Positions 38,718 to 49,306 are shown, numbered from the stretch's first letter. The stretch is DNA of 64,000 nucleotides from Streptococcus mitis (GCA_018364455.1 JAGZLW010000006.1:6768-70767), one strand, 5' to 3'. The notes: generated by a model not told the origin, from the letters alone. Made by a program: numbers and translations.

Positions 38718-41231
38718 TCATTGTCTTTTACCGTGACAGTTTTTAAACTTCTTACCAGAACCACATGGGCAAAGTTCATTCCGTCCAATCTGGCTCAAAT
38801 CCAGATTTTCAGGCATATTTGCTTGGTGGGCAGCGATATTGCGAGTCGCTGTTGTACTGATATGGTGTTCTGCTTGTGGTCTTTCTTGTTCATGAATTTG
38901 AGCTTTCATCATCAAACGTGTCACATCAAACTCAATCGAACCAATCATGTCATTAAACATACGGAAACCTTCTGCCTGATACTCAACAACAGGGTTGTTC
39001 TGAGCATATCCACGAAGTCCAACCGCGTTACGCAATTGATCGAGGGCATCGATATGATCTGTCCACTTGTTATCTACCACTCGTAGAATCAAAACTTTTT
39101 GGAATTCTTTAACTGCTTCTTCATCGCGTAGTTTTGAAACCTGACTATCGTAAACTTGCAAGGCACGTTGGAAAAGCTCTTCCTTGATGGCCTTATCAGA
39201 CAAGCCTGACAAGTCTTCCATCGTAATAGAATCTTCTGGAAGCAAGTTGTACTTAGCAAAGTTCAAAATTGCTTCGAGTTTTTCATCTTGTTTGGCACGC
39301 GCATGACCATCAACGACACGACCAATCGTGCGTTTGATCATAGCCTGAATTTCAGGTGCCAAGTCACGATCTGCAGTGATAACATCGTAACGTTGAGCGT
39401 AGATAATCTCACGTTGTTCACGCATGACGTCATCGTATTGAAGGACTTGTTTACGGGTATCGTAGTTATTTCCTTCGACACGTTTTTGAGCTGCTTCAAC
39501 CTGACGTGTCAACATACGAGACTCAATCGCCTCTTCAGACATATTCAAGCGTTCAAAGATTCCCTTCAAGCGTTCAGAACCAAAACGTTTCATCAAGTCA
39601 TCTTCAAGAGATAGGTAGAATTGTGACTCACCTGGGTCTCCTTGACGACCTGAACGTCCACGAAGCTGGTTATCGATACGACGGCTTTCATGGCGTTCTG
39701 TACCAATCACACAAAGTCCACCCAATTCGCGAACCCCTTCACCAAGCTTGATGTCGGTACCACGACCGGCCATGTTAGTCGCAATGGTAACAGCACCACG
39801 TTGACCAGCATTCATGATGATTTGGGCTTCTTTATAGTGGTTTTTTGCGTTCAAGACTTCGTGAGGAACGCCAGCTGCGACTAATTTCTTAGAAATGTAG
39901 TCACTAGTTTCAACCGCTACTGTACCAACCAAGACAGGCTGACCTTTTTGGTAACGAGCCTTAACATCTTCAACAACCGCCTTAAACTTAGCCTCAATAC
40001 TTGCATAAAGAAGGTCTGAGTGGTCAATACGTTGAACAGGACGGTTGGTTGGGATTGGAATAACACGAATGTTGTAAATTTCACGGAATTCTTCTTCCTC
40101 AGTCTTACCTGTACCCGTCATACCAGACAATTTCTTGTACATACGGAAAAGGTTTTGGTAGGTGATTGAGGCAGATGTCTTGGTTTCATCCTGAATTGGC
40201 ACACCTTCTTTAGCTTCAATAGCTTGGTGCAATCCATCAGAATAACGACGACCTTCCATGGTACGACCTGTAAATTGGTCAACGATCAAGATTTCTTGTT
40301 CTTCGCTCACCACATAGTCAATATCGAGAAGCATGATGTAGTTGGCACGAAGGGCGTTATCGATAAAGTGAGTCAAAGCTACGTTTTCGATGTCATAGAG
40401 GTTTTCAAGTTTGAAGTAGCTTTCAGCCTTGTCAATCCCTGAATCAGACAAACCAATAGTCTTAGACTGCACATCGATGATGTAGTCGTCTTTGTCCAAA
40501 GATTTTACATAGTGGTCTGCCATGTGATACAACTGACTAGTTTCAACCGCATTAGCACCTGATACGATCAAAGGTGTACGCGCCTCGTCAATCAAGATTG
40601 AGTCAACCTCATCGACCAAGGCATAGTTAAGCGGACGTTGTACCATGTTTTCAGCGCGAACAACCATGTTGTCACGAAGGTAGTCAAATCCGATTTCTGA
40701 GTTGGTTGAATAAGTGATATCACACTCATAGGCTTCTTTTTTCTCCATTGGAGATTTGGCAGCCAAGTTGATTCCTACTGACAAACCAAGCCATGAGTAC
40801 AATTCACCCATCTCAGTCGCGTCACGTTCTGATAGGTATTCATTGACCGTAACTACGTGAACCCCTTTACCTGAAAGGGCATTGAGGTATACGGGCATGG
40901 TCGCAGTCAAGGTTTTCCCTTCCCCTGTACGCATTTCTGGCACGTCACCATGGTGAAGAACGATTCCCCCCATGACCTGAACCTTATATGGGAAGAGGCC
41001 TAGGACACGTTTGGCACCCTCACGGACAACCGCAAATGCTTCATAAAGCAATGAATCCAGTGATTCTCCATTTTGATAACGTTCTTTAAATTCAACTGTT
41101 TTTGCTTTTAGTTGGTCATCAGTCAAAGCAGCCATTTGGTCTTCGTATTTGAAAACCTTGTCAGCCATCTTTTCCAGACGACGGATTTCTCCTTTATCAT
41201 TTTCGATAATTGTTTTTAAAATATTAGCCAT
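38718..41231 (-). CDS. secA: SecA, preprotein translocase ATPase
   Basis: 837 residues, the size of the housekeeping SecA. It drives Sec export. Walker A is MRTGEGKT near residue 100, the DEAD-like box is [11 protein letters not shown], and motif VI is [11 protein letters not shown]. The C-terminal zinc finger [13 protein letters not shown] recruits SecB or ribosome. A consensus promoter precedes it. Confidence 0.98.
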   Translation of the reverse strand: MANILKTIIENDKGEIRRLEKMADKVFKYEDQMAALTDDQLKAKTVEFKERYQNGESLDSLLYEAFAVVREGAKRVLGLFPYKVQVMGGIVLHHGDVPEMRTGEGKTLTATMPVYLNALSGKGVHVVTVNEYLSERDATEMGELYSWLGLSVGINLAAKSPMEKKEAYECDITYSTNSEIGFDYLRDNMVVRAENMVQRPLNYALVDEVDSILIDEARTPLIVSGANAVETSQLYHMADHYVKSLDKDDYIIDVQSKTIGLSDSGIDKAESYFKLENLYDIENVALTHFIDNALRANYIMLLDIDYVVSEEQEILIVDQFTGRTMEGRRYSDGLHQAIEAKEGVPIQDETKTSASITYQNLFRMYKKLSGMTGTGKTEEEEFREIYNIRVIPIPTNRPVQRIDHSDLLYASIEAKFKAVVEDVKARYQKGQPVLVGTVAVETSDYISKKLVAAGVPHEVLNAKNHYKEAQIIMNAGQRGAVTIATNMAGRGTDIKLGEGVRELGGLCVIGTERHESRRIDNQLRGRSGRQGDPGESQFYLSLEDDLMKRFGSERLKGIFERLNMSEEAIESRMLTRQVEAAQKRVEGNNYDTRKQVLQYDDVMREQREIIYAQRYDVITADRDLAPEIQAMIKRTIGRVVDGHARAKQDEKLEAILNFAKYNLLPEDSITMEDLSGLSDKAIKEELFQRALQVYDSQVSKLRDEEAVKEFQKVLILRVVDNKWTDHIDALDQLRNAVGLRGYAQNNPVVEYQAEGFRMFNDMIGSIEFDVTRLMMKAQIHEQERPQAEHHISTTATRNIAAHQANMPENLDLSQIGRNELCPCGSGKKFKNCHGKRQ

Positions 41232-41276
41232 GTTTTTCCTTACTTTAAATTCCGAATATTTTAGAATGTTCTTTTA

Positions 41277-41305
41277 ATTTTAGCACAATTACTGATTATT
41301 TTCAA
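41277..41305 (-). promoter_or_regulatory. secA promoter
   Basis: On the minus strand TTGAAA (41300-41305), 17 bases, then TAAAAT (41277-41282) with a TGC extension. This is a good match to a sigma-A promoter. Confidence 0.75.
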
Positions 41306-41329
41306 GGAAGAATCCCCATTTTGAAAAGG

Positions 41330-41362
41330 AAAAAGAGGCTAGTTTCCAAGCTAACCTCTCTG
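41330..41362 (-). terminator. terminator of the small membrane protein gene
   Basis: AGAGGTTAG pairs with CTAGCCTCT around CTTGGAAA and is followed by TTTTTC on the minus strand. Confidence 0.8.
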
Positions 41363-41376
41363 ACTTTTATGATGAT

Positions 41377-41667
41377 TTAATTGCCAACAAAAATCGGCAA
41401 AATCGCAAATAGGATAAATAGATTTATCCAAAGAGAAAAACAGCAGATCAATCCAAAAACAAAGAGACTGACTTTCTTGGACAGCAAGGCCATCAAAATC
41501 GACAGAATTCCAAAAACTAGTAAAACTTTCTGCATGATTAAGAGATTGATAGATATTCCCAGAACTGGTTTATCCCAAGGAACAAAGAAGAAAGCCAGCC
41601 AGATCAGCAGAACTAAACCAATATAGAATTTAGAATATTGTGTAATAAATGATTTTAGACGTTCCAT
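41377..41667 (-). CDS. small membrane protein of unknown function
   Basis: 96 residues from MERLKSFITQYSKF, chosen because AGGAGG lies 7 bases upstream of that ATG. Three hydrophobic helices (about 14-30, 40-60, 65-90) with short polar joints. I do not recognise a family. It is bracketed by the secA region and a BOX element, with its own terminator. Confidence 0.65.
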   Translation of the reverse strand: MERLKSFITQYSKFYIGLVLLIWLAFFFVPWDKPVLGISINLLIMQKVLLVFGILSILMALLSKKVSLFVFGLICCFSLWINLFILFAILPIFVGN

Positions 41668-41698
41668 AAGCAACCTCCTACAAATAGAAAGTAATATA

Positions 41699-41804
41699 AT
41701 AATCAATGAAAATCAAAGAGCAAACTAGGAAACTAGCCGCAGGCTGTACTTGAGTACGGCAAGGCGATGTTGACGTGGTTTGAATTTGATTTTCGAAGAG
41801 TATA
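41699..41804 (-). repeat. BOX-type repeat (boxA-boxC like)
   Basis: On the minus strand it runs from ATACTCTTCGAAAATCAAAT through ACCACGTCAACATCGCCTTG to TTTGCTCTTTGATTTTCATT. A GTACTCAAGTAC inverted repeat sits in the middle. It lies 2 bases from the end of the next gene. Confidence 0.85.
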
Positions 41805-41806
41805 AA

Positions 41807-42154
41807 TCAATGCCTTCCACCGTTAGACTCCCCTAGTTCTCGTCTCAAGCGAAACATGTTTTTGAAAAAGATATAGTCTAACCAGTCACTGCCTAGAGAT
41901 AAGACTATCAAAAGCAACCAAACACCCCAAGTACTAGCATCTGATACATAATTTAGAACAAAAGGGAAAAATAAGAATGAAAAAATTGTCATATCCAAGC
42001 TAAACAGAGCTAAAAGGGAAATATAAATCCAGTAGAAATAGTAGATAATGGGGAAAAACTTACTGTTTCTATCAGCATTATCTATCCAATAAAAAAAGTA
42101 AAAGCAAGGAAATAAGAGTATCAAATGAAACCAATTAAACGACAGTTTCATCAT
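41807..42154 (-). CDS. small membrane protein, tandem paralogue A
   Basis: 115 residues from the ATG preceded by GGAGG; a GTG two codons earlier also fits. Three to four hydrophobic segments rich in Phe and Tyr (FPCFYFFYWI, FPIIYYFYWIYISLL) and a basic C-terminus, FRLRRELGESNGG. It is clearly homologous along its whole length to the next gene. The family is unknown to me. There is no operon partner of known function. Confidence 0.65.
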   Translation of the reverse strand: MMKLSFNWFHLILLFPCFYFFYWIDNADRNSKFFPIIYYFYWIYISLLALFSLDMTIFSFLFFPFVLNYVSDASTWGVWLLLIVLSLGSDWLDYIFFKNMFRLRRELGESNGGRH

Positions 42155-42219
42155 CGACACCTCCTCTTTAAAATTGTTTTCTTTAGTTTCATTCTATTAA
42201 ATGTTCTTACCAATATAAA

Positions 42220-42558
42220 TCAATGCTTTCCACCTTTAGACTTCCCCAGTTCCCGTCTCAAGCGAAGCATTTTTTTGAAAAAGATATAGGTTAACCAAGA
42301 ACTGGAAAAAGCAATAAGTAGTAATAATAGCCAAATGCCCCAAGACTTGATGTCTGCCACATTTCTCAATAGGATATTGAAAAACAAGACTGAAAAAACT
42401 GTCCAAGCAAGGCTAAAAAGAGCATAGAGGATGATGTAAATCCAGTAAAAATAGTAAAAAATTGGGAAAAATTTACTATCTCTGTTGGCCTTTTCAATCC
42501 AGCTGAAAAAGTAAAAACAGGGTAATAAGATTAACAATTTAAACAAATGTTCCATCAT
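42220..42558 (-). CDS. small membrane protein, tandem paralogue B
   Basis: 112 residues from the ATG preceded by AGAGG. The layout is the same as its neighbour: LLPCFYFFSWI, FPIFYYFYWIYIILYALFSL, then SWGIWLLLLL and the basic tail LRLRRELGKSKGGKH. The pair arose by duplication. Function unknown. Confidence 0.65.
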   Translation of the reverse strand: MMEHLFKLLILLPCFYFFSWIEKANRDSKFFPIFYYFYWIYIILYALFSLAWTVFSVLFFNILLRNVADIKSWGIWLLLLLIAFSSSWLTYIFFKKMLRLRRELGKSKGGKH

Positions 42559-42607
42559 CAACACCTCTTTTTGATAGCGCTTTCTTCAACTTCATTTTAT
42601 CAAAAAA

Positions 42608-42630
42608 ATCTGGAAATGTCATTCCAGATT
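42608..42630 (-). terminator. terminator after der
   Basis: AATCTGGAA and TTCCAGATT form a 9-bp stem around a short loop, followed by seven T on the minus strand. Confidence 0.85.
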
Positions 42631-42638
42631 CTGCTTTT

Positions 42639-43949
42639 TTATTTACGTTTTCTTGCGATGAGATGAATCGGTGTTCCTTCAAAGACAAAGGCCTTGCGGA
42701 TTTGATTTTCCAAGAAACGTAGGTAAGAAAAGTGCATGAGTTCTTCTTCGTTGACAAAGATAACAAAGGTCGGTGGTTTGGTTGCCACTTGGGTCGCATA
42801 GAAAATCTTGAGTCGTTTTCCTTTGTCTGTCGGTGTTGGGTTGATGGCAATGGCATCCATAATCACATCGTTCAAGACAGCTGATGGGATACGTGTGTTT
42901 TGACTTTCGCTGATTTGCTTGATCATCTCAGGCAGTTTGTGGAGACGTTGCTTGGTCAAAGCGGATACAAAGATAATCGGTGCGTAAGGTAGATATTGGA
43001 ACTGCTCACGGATATCTTCTTCCCAGTTTTTCATAGTGTGGTTGTCTTTTTCAAGTGTATCCCACTTGTTGACCACGATAATCATCCCTTTACCAGCTTC
43101 ATGGGCAAATCCTGCAATACGCTTATCGTATTCACGAATACCTTCTTCCGCATTGATGACCATCAAGACCACATCTGAACGGTCAATAGCACGCATGGCG
43201 CGCATGACAGAGTATTTCTCGGTATTTTCATAAACCTTACCAGACTTACGCATACCAGCCGTATCAATCATGGTAAACTCTTGACCATCTGTATCTGTAA
43301 AGTGGGTATCAATAGCGTCACGCGTTGTTCCAGCAACAGGACTAGCAATGACACGGTCTTCTCCCAAGATAGCATTGATCAAGCTTGACTTTCCAACGTT
43401 GGGACGACCAATCAAACTAAACTTAATGACATCTGGATTTTCTTCCTCATATTCATTTGGAAGATTTTCTACAATAGCGTCTAGCACATCCCCTGTACCG
43501 ATACCATGGACAGATGAGATAGGCAGCGGTTCACCCAAACCGAGAGCATAGAAATCATAGATATCATTTCGCATCTCAGGGTTGTCCACCTTGTTCACTG
43601 CCAGGATAACTGGTTTGTGTGTCTTATAAAGCTTACGGGCTACGTATTCGTCTGCATCGGTAATACCTTCCTTACCAGAAACGACAAAGACGATAACATC
43701 TGCTTCTTCCATAGCAATTTCTGCCTGGTGCTTGATTTGTTCCATGAAAGGAGCATCGACATCATCGATTCCTCCCGTATCAATCATGCTAAAGGAACGA
43801 TTGAGCCACTCACCCGTTGCATAGATACGGTCACGTGTCACTCCTTCGACATCTTCTACAATGGAGATTCGCTCACCAGCGATCCGATTAAATAGGGTTG
43901 ATTTCCCAACATTGGGACGTCCTACAATGGCAATAGTTGGTAGGGCCAT
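42639..43949 (-). CDS. der: ribosome biogenesis GTPase Der (EngA)
   Basis: 436 residues. Two GTPase domains in tandem, each with GRPNVGKS (residues about 9-16 and 181-188), DTGGI and DTAGM G3 motifs, and NKVD and NKWD G4 motifs. A C-terminal KH-like domain follows. Der acts in 50S assembly. It is 13 bases downstream of the nitroreductase gene. Confidence 0.98.
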
Positions 43950-43962
43950 AATTTCTCACTTT

Positions 43963-44676
43963 CTACAATAACTTCTTCTGTTCAAGATTTTTTCTAGTTG
44001 AGCTTGGTTCAGCTTGACCAAACTGTTCTGCTAGACGCTGACTCCAGCTTGTGGTTGCACGCGCTCCAGCATAGTCCGCCTGTACACGGTCATAAGCTTC
44101 GATTGCATCAGTTGACTGTTCTTGATATTCTTCCTCAAACACCACTTGATTCAATGGCAAGCGAGGTTTGACTTCATGTTCTTCATTTGGTAGTCCTAGT
44201 GCCATCCCAAAGACAGGATAGGTGTAGTCAGGCAAATTAAAGAGTTCTGCTACTTCTTCTGACTTGTACCGCACCAAGCCAATAATGACACCACCATAGC
44301 CCAAGCTTTCAGCTGCCAGCAAGGCATTTTGACCTGCAAGGGCCGCATCGACCGAACTAATCAACAGACCTTCTACACCTTGAGGTTGGAAGGTATCCGT
44401 ATGGAGTCGTGCTCCCTTTTCTGCTCGGTTCAAATCCCCGACAAAGAGAAGAAAAACAGCTGACTGGCGAATGGCTTCTTGAGGCACCAATTCATACAAA
44501 GCATCTTTCTTTTCGTGACTTCGTACCACAATCACAGAGTAGGATTGGAAATTCTTCCAAGACGAGGCCATTTGGACCGCTGTCAGGATTTCAGTCAAGT
44601 CTTCCTGAGGAAGGGCTTGATCCTTAAATCTACGCACTGAAGTATGAGCTTTCATCAATTTAATCGTTTCTGTCAT
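43963..44676 (-). CDS. NfsA/NfrA-type FMN nitroreductase
   Basis: 237 residues. FMN-dependent oxygen-insensitive reductase fold: HTSVRRFKDQALP at the start binds FMN phosphate, and SLGYGGVIIGLVRY and PVFGMALG are later motifs. Substrates could be nitroaromatics, quinones or FMN. It overlaps the dnaI stop by 4 bases (ATGA), which is translational coupling with a replication gene of unclear meaning. Confidence 0.85.
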   Translation of the reverse strand: MTETIKLMKAHTSVRRFKDQALPQEDLTEILTAVQMASSWKNFQSYSVIVVRSHEKKDALYELVPQEAIRQSAVFLLFVGDLNRAEKGARLHTDTFQPQGVEGLLISSVDAALAGQNALLAAESLGYGGVIIGLVRYKSEEVAELFNLPDYTYPVFGMALGLPNEEHEVKPRLPLNQVVFEEEYQEQSTDAIEAYDRVQADYAGARATTSWSQRLAEQFGQAEPSSTRKNLEQKKLL

Positions 44677-45569
44677 CGACGGTTTACTCCTTCTAAACGA
44701 GTCTCCTCAGCCAAATAACGGATGCGTTCCATGACGCGTCTGGCTTCCCAGGTTTCGTCATTTCCATGTTTCCCTTTCGCGAAATGTTGCTCCAATTCTT
44801 CAAAGTCGAAGTTAGAGGTGAAAAAGGTCGGTAAATCTTCCTGCATCCGGTATTGGAGAATGACCTGCAGGATTTCGTCACGCACCCAAGCTGTTGATTG
44901 CTCGGCACCAATATCATCTAAAATCAGGAGTTCAGAAAGCTTAATCTCATCCACCAAGGTCTTGACATTGCCATCACCGATAGCATTTTTGACATCAATG
45001 ACAAAGCTAGGATAGTGGAGGAGAGTGGATGAAACACCACGTTTTTCTGATAAATCATGGGCTAAGGCAGCCACCATGAAGCTTTTACCCACACCAAAGT
45101 CTCCATATAAGTAAAGACCTTTTCGAATAGCTGGATATTGCTCCACGAAGGCTAATAGCTTTTCAAAAACTGGCAAGCGACCCAAATCATCCATATCAAC
45201 TTGAGCCAAACTAGCTTTCCTGAGACTGGATGGCAGATTGATTAACTTGAGACGATTCTTAATAGCAGCTTCTTTTTCCGCCGCGATTAGTTCAGGAGTT
45301 TCTTCGTAAGAAACATCCGCATAGCCATGATTCATAACCAAAATCGGCTTGTAGCCTTTGGCAATATAATCCGTATCCCCACGGAGAAATTTGTCACGCT
45401 CGGTGATGTACTGATTAAACTTGGAGATACTGCGATTCAATTCCTCTGGAGTAAGGGATTCTTGCTGGATAAAGGCCGCAACATCAGGATCCTTCATGAT
45501 TTTCTGGACCAAATCTTGATAATGAAAACGGCTGGGTTGACGTTTGAGTACGTCTCCGACACTTTCCAT
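44673..45569 (-). CDS. dnaI: primosomal protein DnaI, helicase loader
   Basis: 298 residues. An N-terminal DnaI domain binds the replicative helicase. A C-terminal AAA+ ATPase has Walker A GDFGVGKS near 159-166, Walker B LLILDDIGAE and an arginine-finger region. It loads DnaC helicase onto DNA. It directly abuts dnaB and is cotranscribed with it. Confidence 0.95.
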   Translation of the reverse strand: MESVGDVLKRQPSRFHYQDLVQKIMKDPDVAAFIQQESLTPEELNRSISKFNQYITERDKFLRGDTDYIAKGYKPILVMNHGYADVSYEETPELIAAEKEAAIKNRLKLINLPSSLRKASLAQVDMDDLGRLPVFEKLLAFVEQYPAIRKGLYLYGDFGVGKSFMVAALAHDLSEKRGVSSTLLHYPSFVIDVKNAIGDGNVKTLVDEIKLSELLILDDIGAEQSTAWVRDEILQVILQYRMQEDLPTFFTSNFDFEELEQHFAKGKHGNDETWEARRVMERIRYLAEETRLEGVNRR

Positions 45570-46739
45570 CTAATCTCCTCCTTTTTCTAATCGAGCTAAT
45601 AGTTCTTGTTTCTTACGTTCTAGTTCCAGACGAGTTTCCTCGCTGGTTTCATTCTTATAATCTGGATTACTCCACTTGGGTACATTGGACTTGACAGGAC
45701 TGGGATTACTGGTTTTTTGAGACTGACTCCTTTGCCCACGTTCACGGATGCGTAAGACTGCCTCTTCTGCCGAATGAATCTTTTGATAGGCGTAATCATT
45801 GGCTACCTTCATGGCATATTTCTCATTGATGTTTGCCGAATCCACCTTATTAAAGGTCAATAAAAGAATGATATTAATGACTTCGTCCAGCAAGCCCAAG
45901 CCAGCCATCTGTTGCAAGAGTTCTCTTTCTGTTTGGGTAATGGTTCCCTTACGTGTTTGCTTGATTTCTGCCAAGAACTGCAGGGCAGTTTTACTTTTGG
46001 CTTCCTTGATAATGGTTGCTTCCTTAGGACTAAAGTCAGAGGAAATCGGTTTTTGTGCGATTTTTTCCCGCATGCGTTTGGTTGAAATAACCTGGGAAAC
46101 AGCTGTTGACTTAGCCAGTTGATAGGTTTCAAACCAAGTCCATTTCTTCTCCTCAGCAATGGCAAAGAGGTTTAAGACGTCGGACTGCTCATCCGCAAAG
46201 CGAAGCCCATCTCGAGCCATAAGCTGACGAAAATGGTCCAAGTCAAAATCGTTGGCCACTTTCTTCTTGAGACCAAGGTCTTCTTGACTTCCCAGCTCTG
46301 CCAAGTCTGGAAAGACTTGATTGAGTGAGACAGGTATTTCTTCTCCCTCACCACTCTCAACTTTCAAATCCTCCACAGCTGCATCGCCAATCTTTTTCTC
46401 CAAAAGTCTGCGATAAACAGGATGCTCCAAGAAGTCCTGACTTGATAGAGGAGCATGGAGGGCTAGCTGATAAACATCCCCCTTTTGATAGAGGGTTAAG
46501 AGATTAAAAGCAGATAGGATTTTCAGAGATTTTATCAGTCTATCCATCCCAAAGTTGAGATGGTTAAGAATACTTGAAAAGAGGTATTCCTTTCTACCAT
46601 TATCCCAAAAACTGATTGTATAAATATAAAGGCTCAGTGCCTCCTGACCGATAATCGGGAGGTAGCACTGTACCAGAGATGAGGTATCTTGCGACACCCG
46701 ATTATTCTTTAGATAAGAAAAACGGTCAATTGGCTTCAT
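45570..46739 (-). CDS. dnaB: replication initiation / membrane attachment protein DnaB (DnaD family)
   Basis: 389 residues. Gram-positive DnaB with a winged-helix N-terminus and a C-terminal DnaD-like domain (about 205-345), ending in a charged tail of Glu/Arg/Lys. It works with DnaD and DnaI in primosome assembly. It is not the DnaB helicase of E. coli. It is one base from nrdR upstream and one from dnaI downstream. Confidence 0.92.
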   Translation of the reverse strand: MKPIDRFSYLKNNRVSQDTSSLVQCYLPIIGQEALSLYIYTISFWDNGRKEYLFSSILNHLNFGMDRLIKSLKILSAFNLLTLYQKGDVYQLALHAPLSSQDFLEHPVYRRLLEKKIGDAAVEDLKVESGEGEEIPVSLNQVFPDLAELGSQEDLGLKKKVANDFDLDHFRQLMARDGLRFADEQSDVLNLFAIAEEKKWTWFETYQLAKSTAVSQVISTKRMREKIAQKPISSDFSPKEATIIKEAKSKTALQFLAEIKQTRKGTITQTERELLQQMAGLGLLDEVINIILLLTFNKVDSANINEKYAMKVANDYAYQKIHSAEEAVLRIRERGQRSQSQKTSNPSPVKSNVPKWSNPDYKNETSEETRLELERKKQELLARLEKGGD

Positions 46740-47213
46740 TTATCTTTCCTTTTTCTTTTTAGAGGACTGGGTAATTTGTTGGAGCAGGCTCTCTAACTCA
46801 CTGACATCCTTAAAACTACGATAGACACTAGCAAAACGTACGTAGGTAATCTCATCCAACTCAGCCAACTCCTCCATGACGAGTGAACCAATGTCCTCAC
46901 TTTGAATTTCATTTTCATTTCGACCACGGAGTTTCTGTTCGATACGATTGACTACCATGTTGATTTCATCACTTGACACAGGACGTTTCTGGGCTGAGCG
47001 GATAATTCCATTAAAGATTTTATCTCTGGAGAATTGTTCCCGTGTGCCATCTTTTTTAACAACCACTAAGGTTCTTTCTTCTACCCGTTCGTAGGTTGTA
47101 AAACGGTGTTGGCATTCGTCGCACTCACGTCTTCTACGAATGGTGTTCCCTTCTTCTGCTTGGCGACTATCGATAACACTTGACTTGGTAGCCCCACATT
47201 TTGGACAACGCAT
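46740..47213 (-). CDS. nrdR: NrdR, ribonucleotide reductase repressor
   Basis: 157 residues from [12 protein letters not shown]. An N-terminal zinc ribbon (CPKCG at 3 and CDECQ near 31) is followed by an ATP-cone domain ([19 protein letters not shown]). It senses dATP/ATP and represses nrd genes. The upstream extension of the frame crosses the promoter and is rejected. It is first in nrdR-dnaB-dnaI. Confidence 0.96.
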
Positions 47214-47240
47214 CCTTTCCCTCCTTATCGTTTTCTTTTC

Positions 47241-47249
47241 ATTATACCA
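47241..47249 (-). promoter_or_regulatory. extended -10 promoter of nrdR-dnaB-dnaI
   Basis: TGGTATAAT on the minus strand, 27 bases upstream of the start. The -35 is poor. Confidence 0.5.
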
Positions 47250-47286
47250 TTTTTTAAACGATTCCCAAAACAATTCTTCTTTTTGC

Positions 47287-47315
47287 TTGACAAGTTTTTT
47301 GTTTTGTTGTATTAT
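47287..47315 (+). promoter_or_regulatory. promoter of the GntR-ABC operon
   Basis: A perfect TTGACA (47287-47292), 17 bases, then TATTAT (47310-47315). The start codon is at 47353. It is divergent from the nrdR promoter. Confidence 0.8.
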
Positions 47316-47352
47316 TTAATTAAGACAAAGAGATGAGAGAAAGGAGACCAAG

Positions 47353-47718
47353 ATGTCCTGGACATTTGACAACAAAAAACCCATTTATTTACAGATTATG
47401 GAGAAAATCAAGCTTCAGATTGTTTCCCATACGCTGGAACCCAATCAACAACTTCCAACCGTGCGAGAGCTGGCTAGCGAGGCCGGTGTCAATCCCAACA
47501 CCATCCAAAGAGCCTTGTCAGACCTCGAACGAGAAGGATTTGTCTACAGTAAGCGAACAACTGGACGATTTGTAACTGAGGATAAGGAGCTAATCGCCCA
47601 ATCGCGCAAACAATTATCAGAAGAAGAATTGGAACACTTCGTTTCCTCCATGACCCATTTTGGCTATGAAAAAGAAGAACTACCAGGCGTAGTCGGCGAT
47701 TATATTAAAGGAGTTTAA
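47353..47718 (+). CDS. GntR/YtrA-family transcriptional regulator
   Basis: 121 residues. A GntR winged helix (about 10-75; LPTVRELASEAGVNPNTIQRAL) with a short helical C-terminus and no effector domain, which defines the YtrA subfamily. These regulators usually repress their own operon of ABC transporter genes in response to cell envelope stress or antibiotics. The ABC genes follow 4 bases later. AAAGGAG precedes the start. Confidence 0.9.
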   Translation: MSWTFDNKKPIYLQIMEKIKLQIVSHTLEPNQQLPTVRELASEAGVNPNTIQRALSDLEREGFVYSKRTTGRFVTEDKELIAQSRKQLSEEELEHFVSSMTHFGYEKEELPGVVGDYIKGV

Positions 47719-47722
47719 GCCT

Positions 47723-48418
47723 ATGTCATTACTAGCATTTGAAAATGTATCCAAATCATATGGAGCAACCCCAGCCCTTGAAAATGTTTCTCTTGACATC
47801 CCAGCTGGAAAAATTGTTGGTCTCCTTGGACCAAACGGCTCAGGAAAAACAACCTTGATTAAACTAATCAATGGCCTCTTACAACCAGATCAAGGACGTG
47901 TCCTTATCAACGATATGGACCCAAGCCCAGCAACCAAGGCCATCGTGGCTTATTTGCCGGATACGACCTATCTCAATGAACAAATGAAGGTCAAAGAAGC
48001 CCTAACCTACTTCAAGACCTTCTATAAAGATTTCAATCTTGAACGCGCCCATCATCTACTTGCAGACCTAGGCATTGATGAAAATAGTCGTCTCAAAAAA
48101 CTATCAAAAGGGAACAAGGAAAAGGTACAACTGATTTTGGTTATGAGCCGTGATGCTCGTCTCTACGTTTTGGACGAACCCATTGGTGGGGTGGATCCAG
48201 CAGCCCGTGATTATATCCTCAATACTATTATCAACAACTACTCCCCAACTTCTACCGTTTTGATTTCTACTCACTTGATTTCAGATATCGAGCCAATCTT
48301 GGATGAAATTGTCTTCCTGAAGGACGGAAAAGTCGTCCGTCAAGGAAATGTAGATGACATTCGCTATGAGTCAGGTGAATCCATTGACCAACTCTTCCGT
48401 CAGGAATTTAAGGCCTAA
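47723..48418 (+). CDS. ABC transporter ATP-binding protein
   Basis: 231 residues. Walker A GPNGSGKTTL near 37-46, signature LSKGNKEKV (a common variant of LSGGQ in this group), Walker B LYVLDEPIGGVD and H-loop THLI. An export-type ATPase pairing with the next gene. It may serve lantibiotic or lipid export; the substrate is unknown. Confidence 0.9.
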   Translation: MSLLAFENVSKSYGATPALENVSLDIPAGKIVGLLGPNGSGKTTLIKLINGLLQPDQGRVLINDMDPSPATKAIVAYLPDTTYLNEQMKVKEALTYFKTFYKDFNLERAHHLLADLGIDENSRLKKLSKGNKEKVQLILVMSRDARLYVLDEPIGGVDPAARDYILNTIINNYSPTSTVLISTHLISDIEPILDEIVFLKDGKVVRQGNVDDIRYESGESIDQLFRQEFKA

Positions 48419-48433
48419 GCAAAGGAGATTATT

Positions 48434-49201
48434 ATGTTTTGGAATTTAGTTCGCTACGAATTTAAAAATGTTAACAAGTGGTATTTAGCCCTTTACGCTG
48501 CCGTGCTAGTTCTTTCCGTTCCCATAGGAATGCAAGGACACTATTATAATTATGTATCTTTCAAAGATAGCCAACCTGTCTTACTTTTCTTTCTGGCTCT
48601 CGTCTTTGGTGGATTGATGATTACACTTGGGATTTCAACCATTTTCTTGATTATTAAACGATTCAAAGGTAGTGTCTATGACCGACAAGGCTATCTGACC
48701 TTGACCTTGCCAGTTTCTGAACACCATATCATCACAGCCAAATTAGTTGGAGCCTTCATTTGGTCTATCCTTAGCTCCACTGTACTAGCTCTAAGCGCTT
48801 TTATTATTGTTACCATAACGGTTCCAGAATGGATATCAAATTCTGAGTTGATTCCACTTGTAGGAACATTCCTTCCTCAACTCTCTCTTATGGGGGTATC
48901 CTTCCTACTAAATACCATCTCAGGAATCCTCTGCATCTACTTGGCTATTTCCATCGGACAACTGTTCAATGAATACCGTACCGCACTAGCCATTGTAGCT
49001 TATATCGGTATCCAAATCGTCATTGGATTTGTAGAAGTCTTCTTCAATACCAGTGCGAACTTCTATGTCAATTCACTTGCAGGATTTAATGATAATTTCT
49101 ATATGGGAGCAAGTACGAGTATTATTGAAGAACTCATATTCATAGCTATCTTTTACCTCGGAACCTACTACATCTTGAGAAACAAGGTTAATTTGCAATA
49201 A
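48434..49201 (+). CDS. ABC transporter permease
   Basis: 255 residues with about six membrane helices and no ATPase domain. It forms the membrane part for the ATPase 15 bases upstream. The family is ABC-2 like. The transcript ends in a strong terminator just after the stop. Confidence 0.85.
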   Translation: MFWNLVRYEFKNVNKWYLALYAAVLVLSVPIGMQGHYYNYVSFKDSQPVLLFFLALVFGGLMITLGISTIFLIIKRFKGSVYDRQGYLTLTLPVSEHHIITAKLVGAFIWSILSSTVLALSAFIIVTITVPEWISNSELIPLVGTFLPQLSLMGVSFLLNTISGILCIYLAISIGQLFNEYRTALAIVAYIGIQIVIGFVEVFFNTSANFYVNSLAGFNDNFYMGASTSIIEELIFIAIFYLGTYYILRNKVNLQ

Positions 49202-49205
49202 TTTT

Positions 49206-49257
49206 AAAATCAAAAAGGATAACATCTCATCACAGAGAGGCTATCCTTTTTGATTTT
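49206..49257. terminator. bidirectional terminator
   Basis: AAAATCAAAAAGGAT pairs with ATCCTTTTTGATTTT, a 15-bp stem whose A and T ends serve both strands. It lies between the ABC permease and the convergent Rgg-like gene. Confidence 0.85.
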
Positions 49258-49306
49258 ATCTCATTTTCTGTCTAACTTTATCTTACAAACGAATCCTTCT
49301 AACCAA

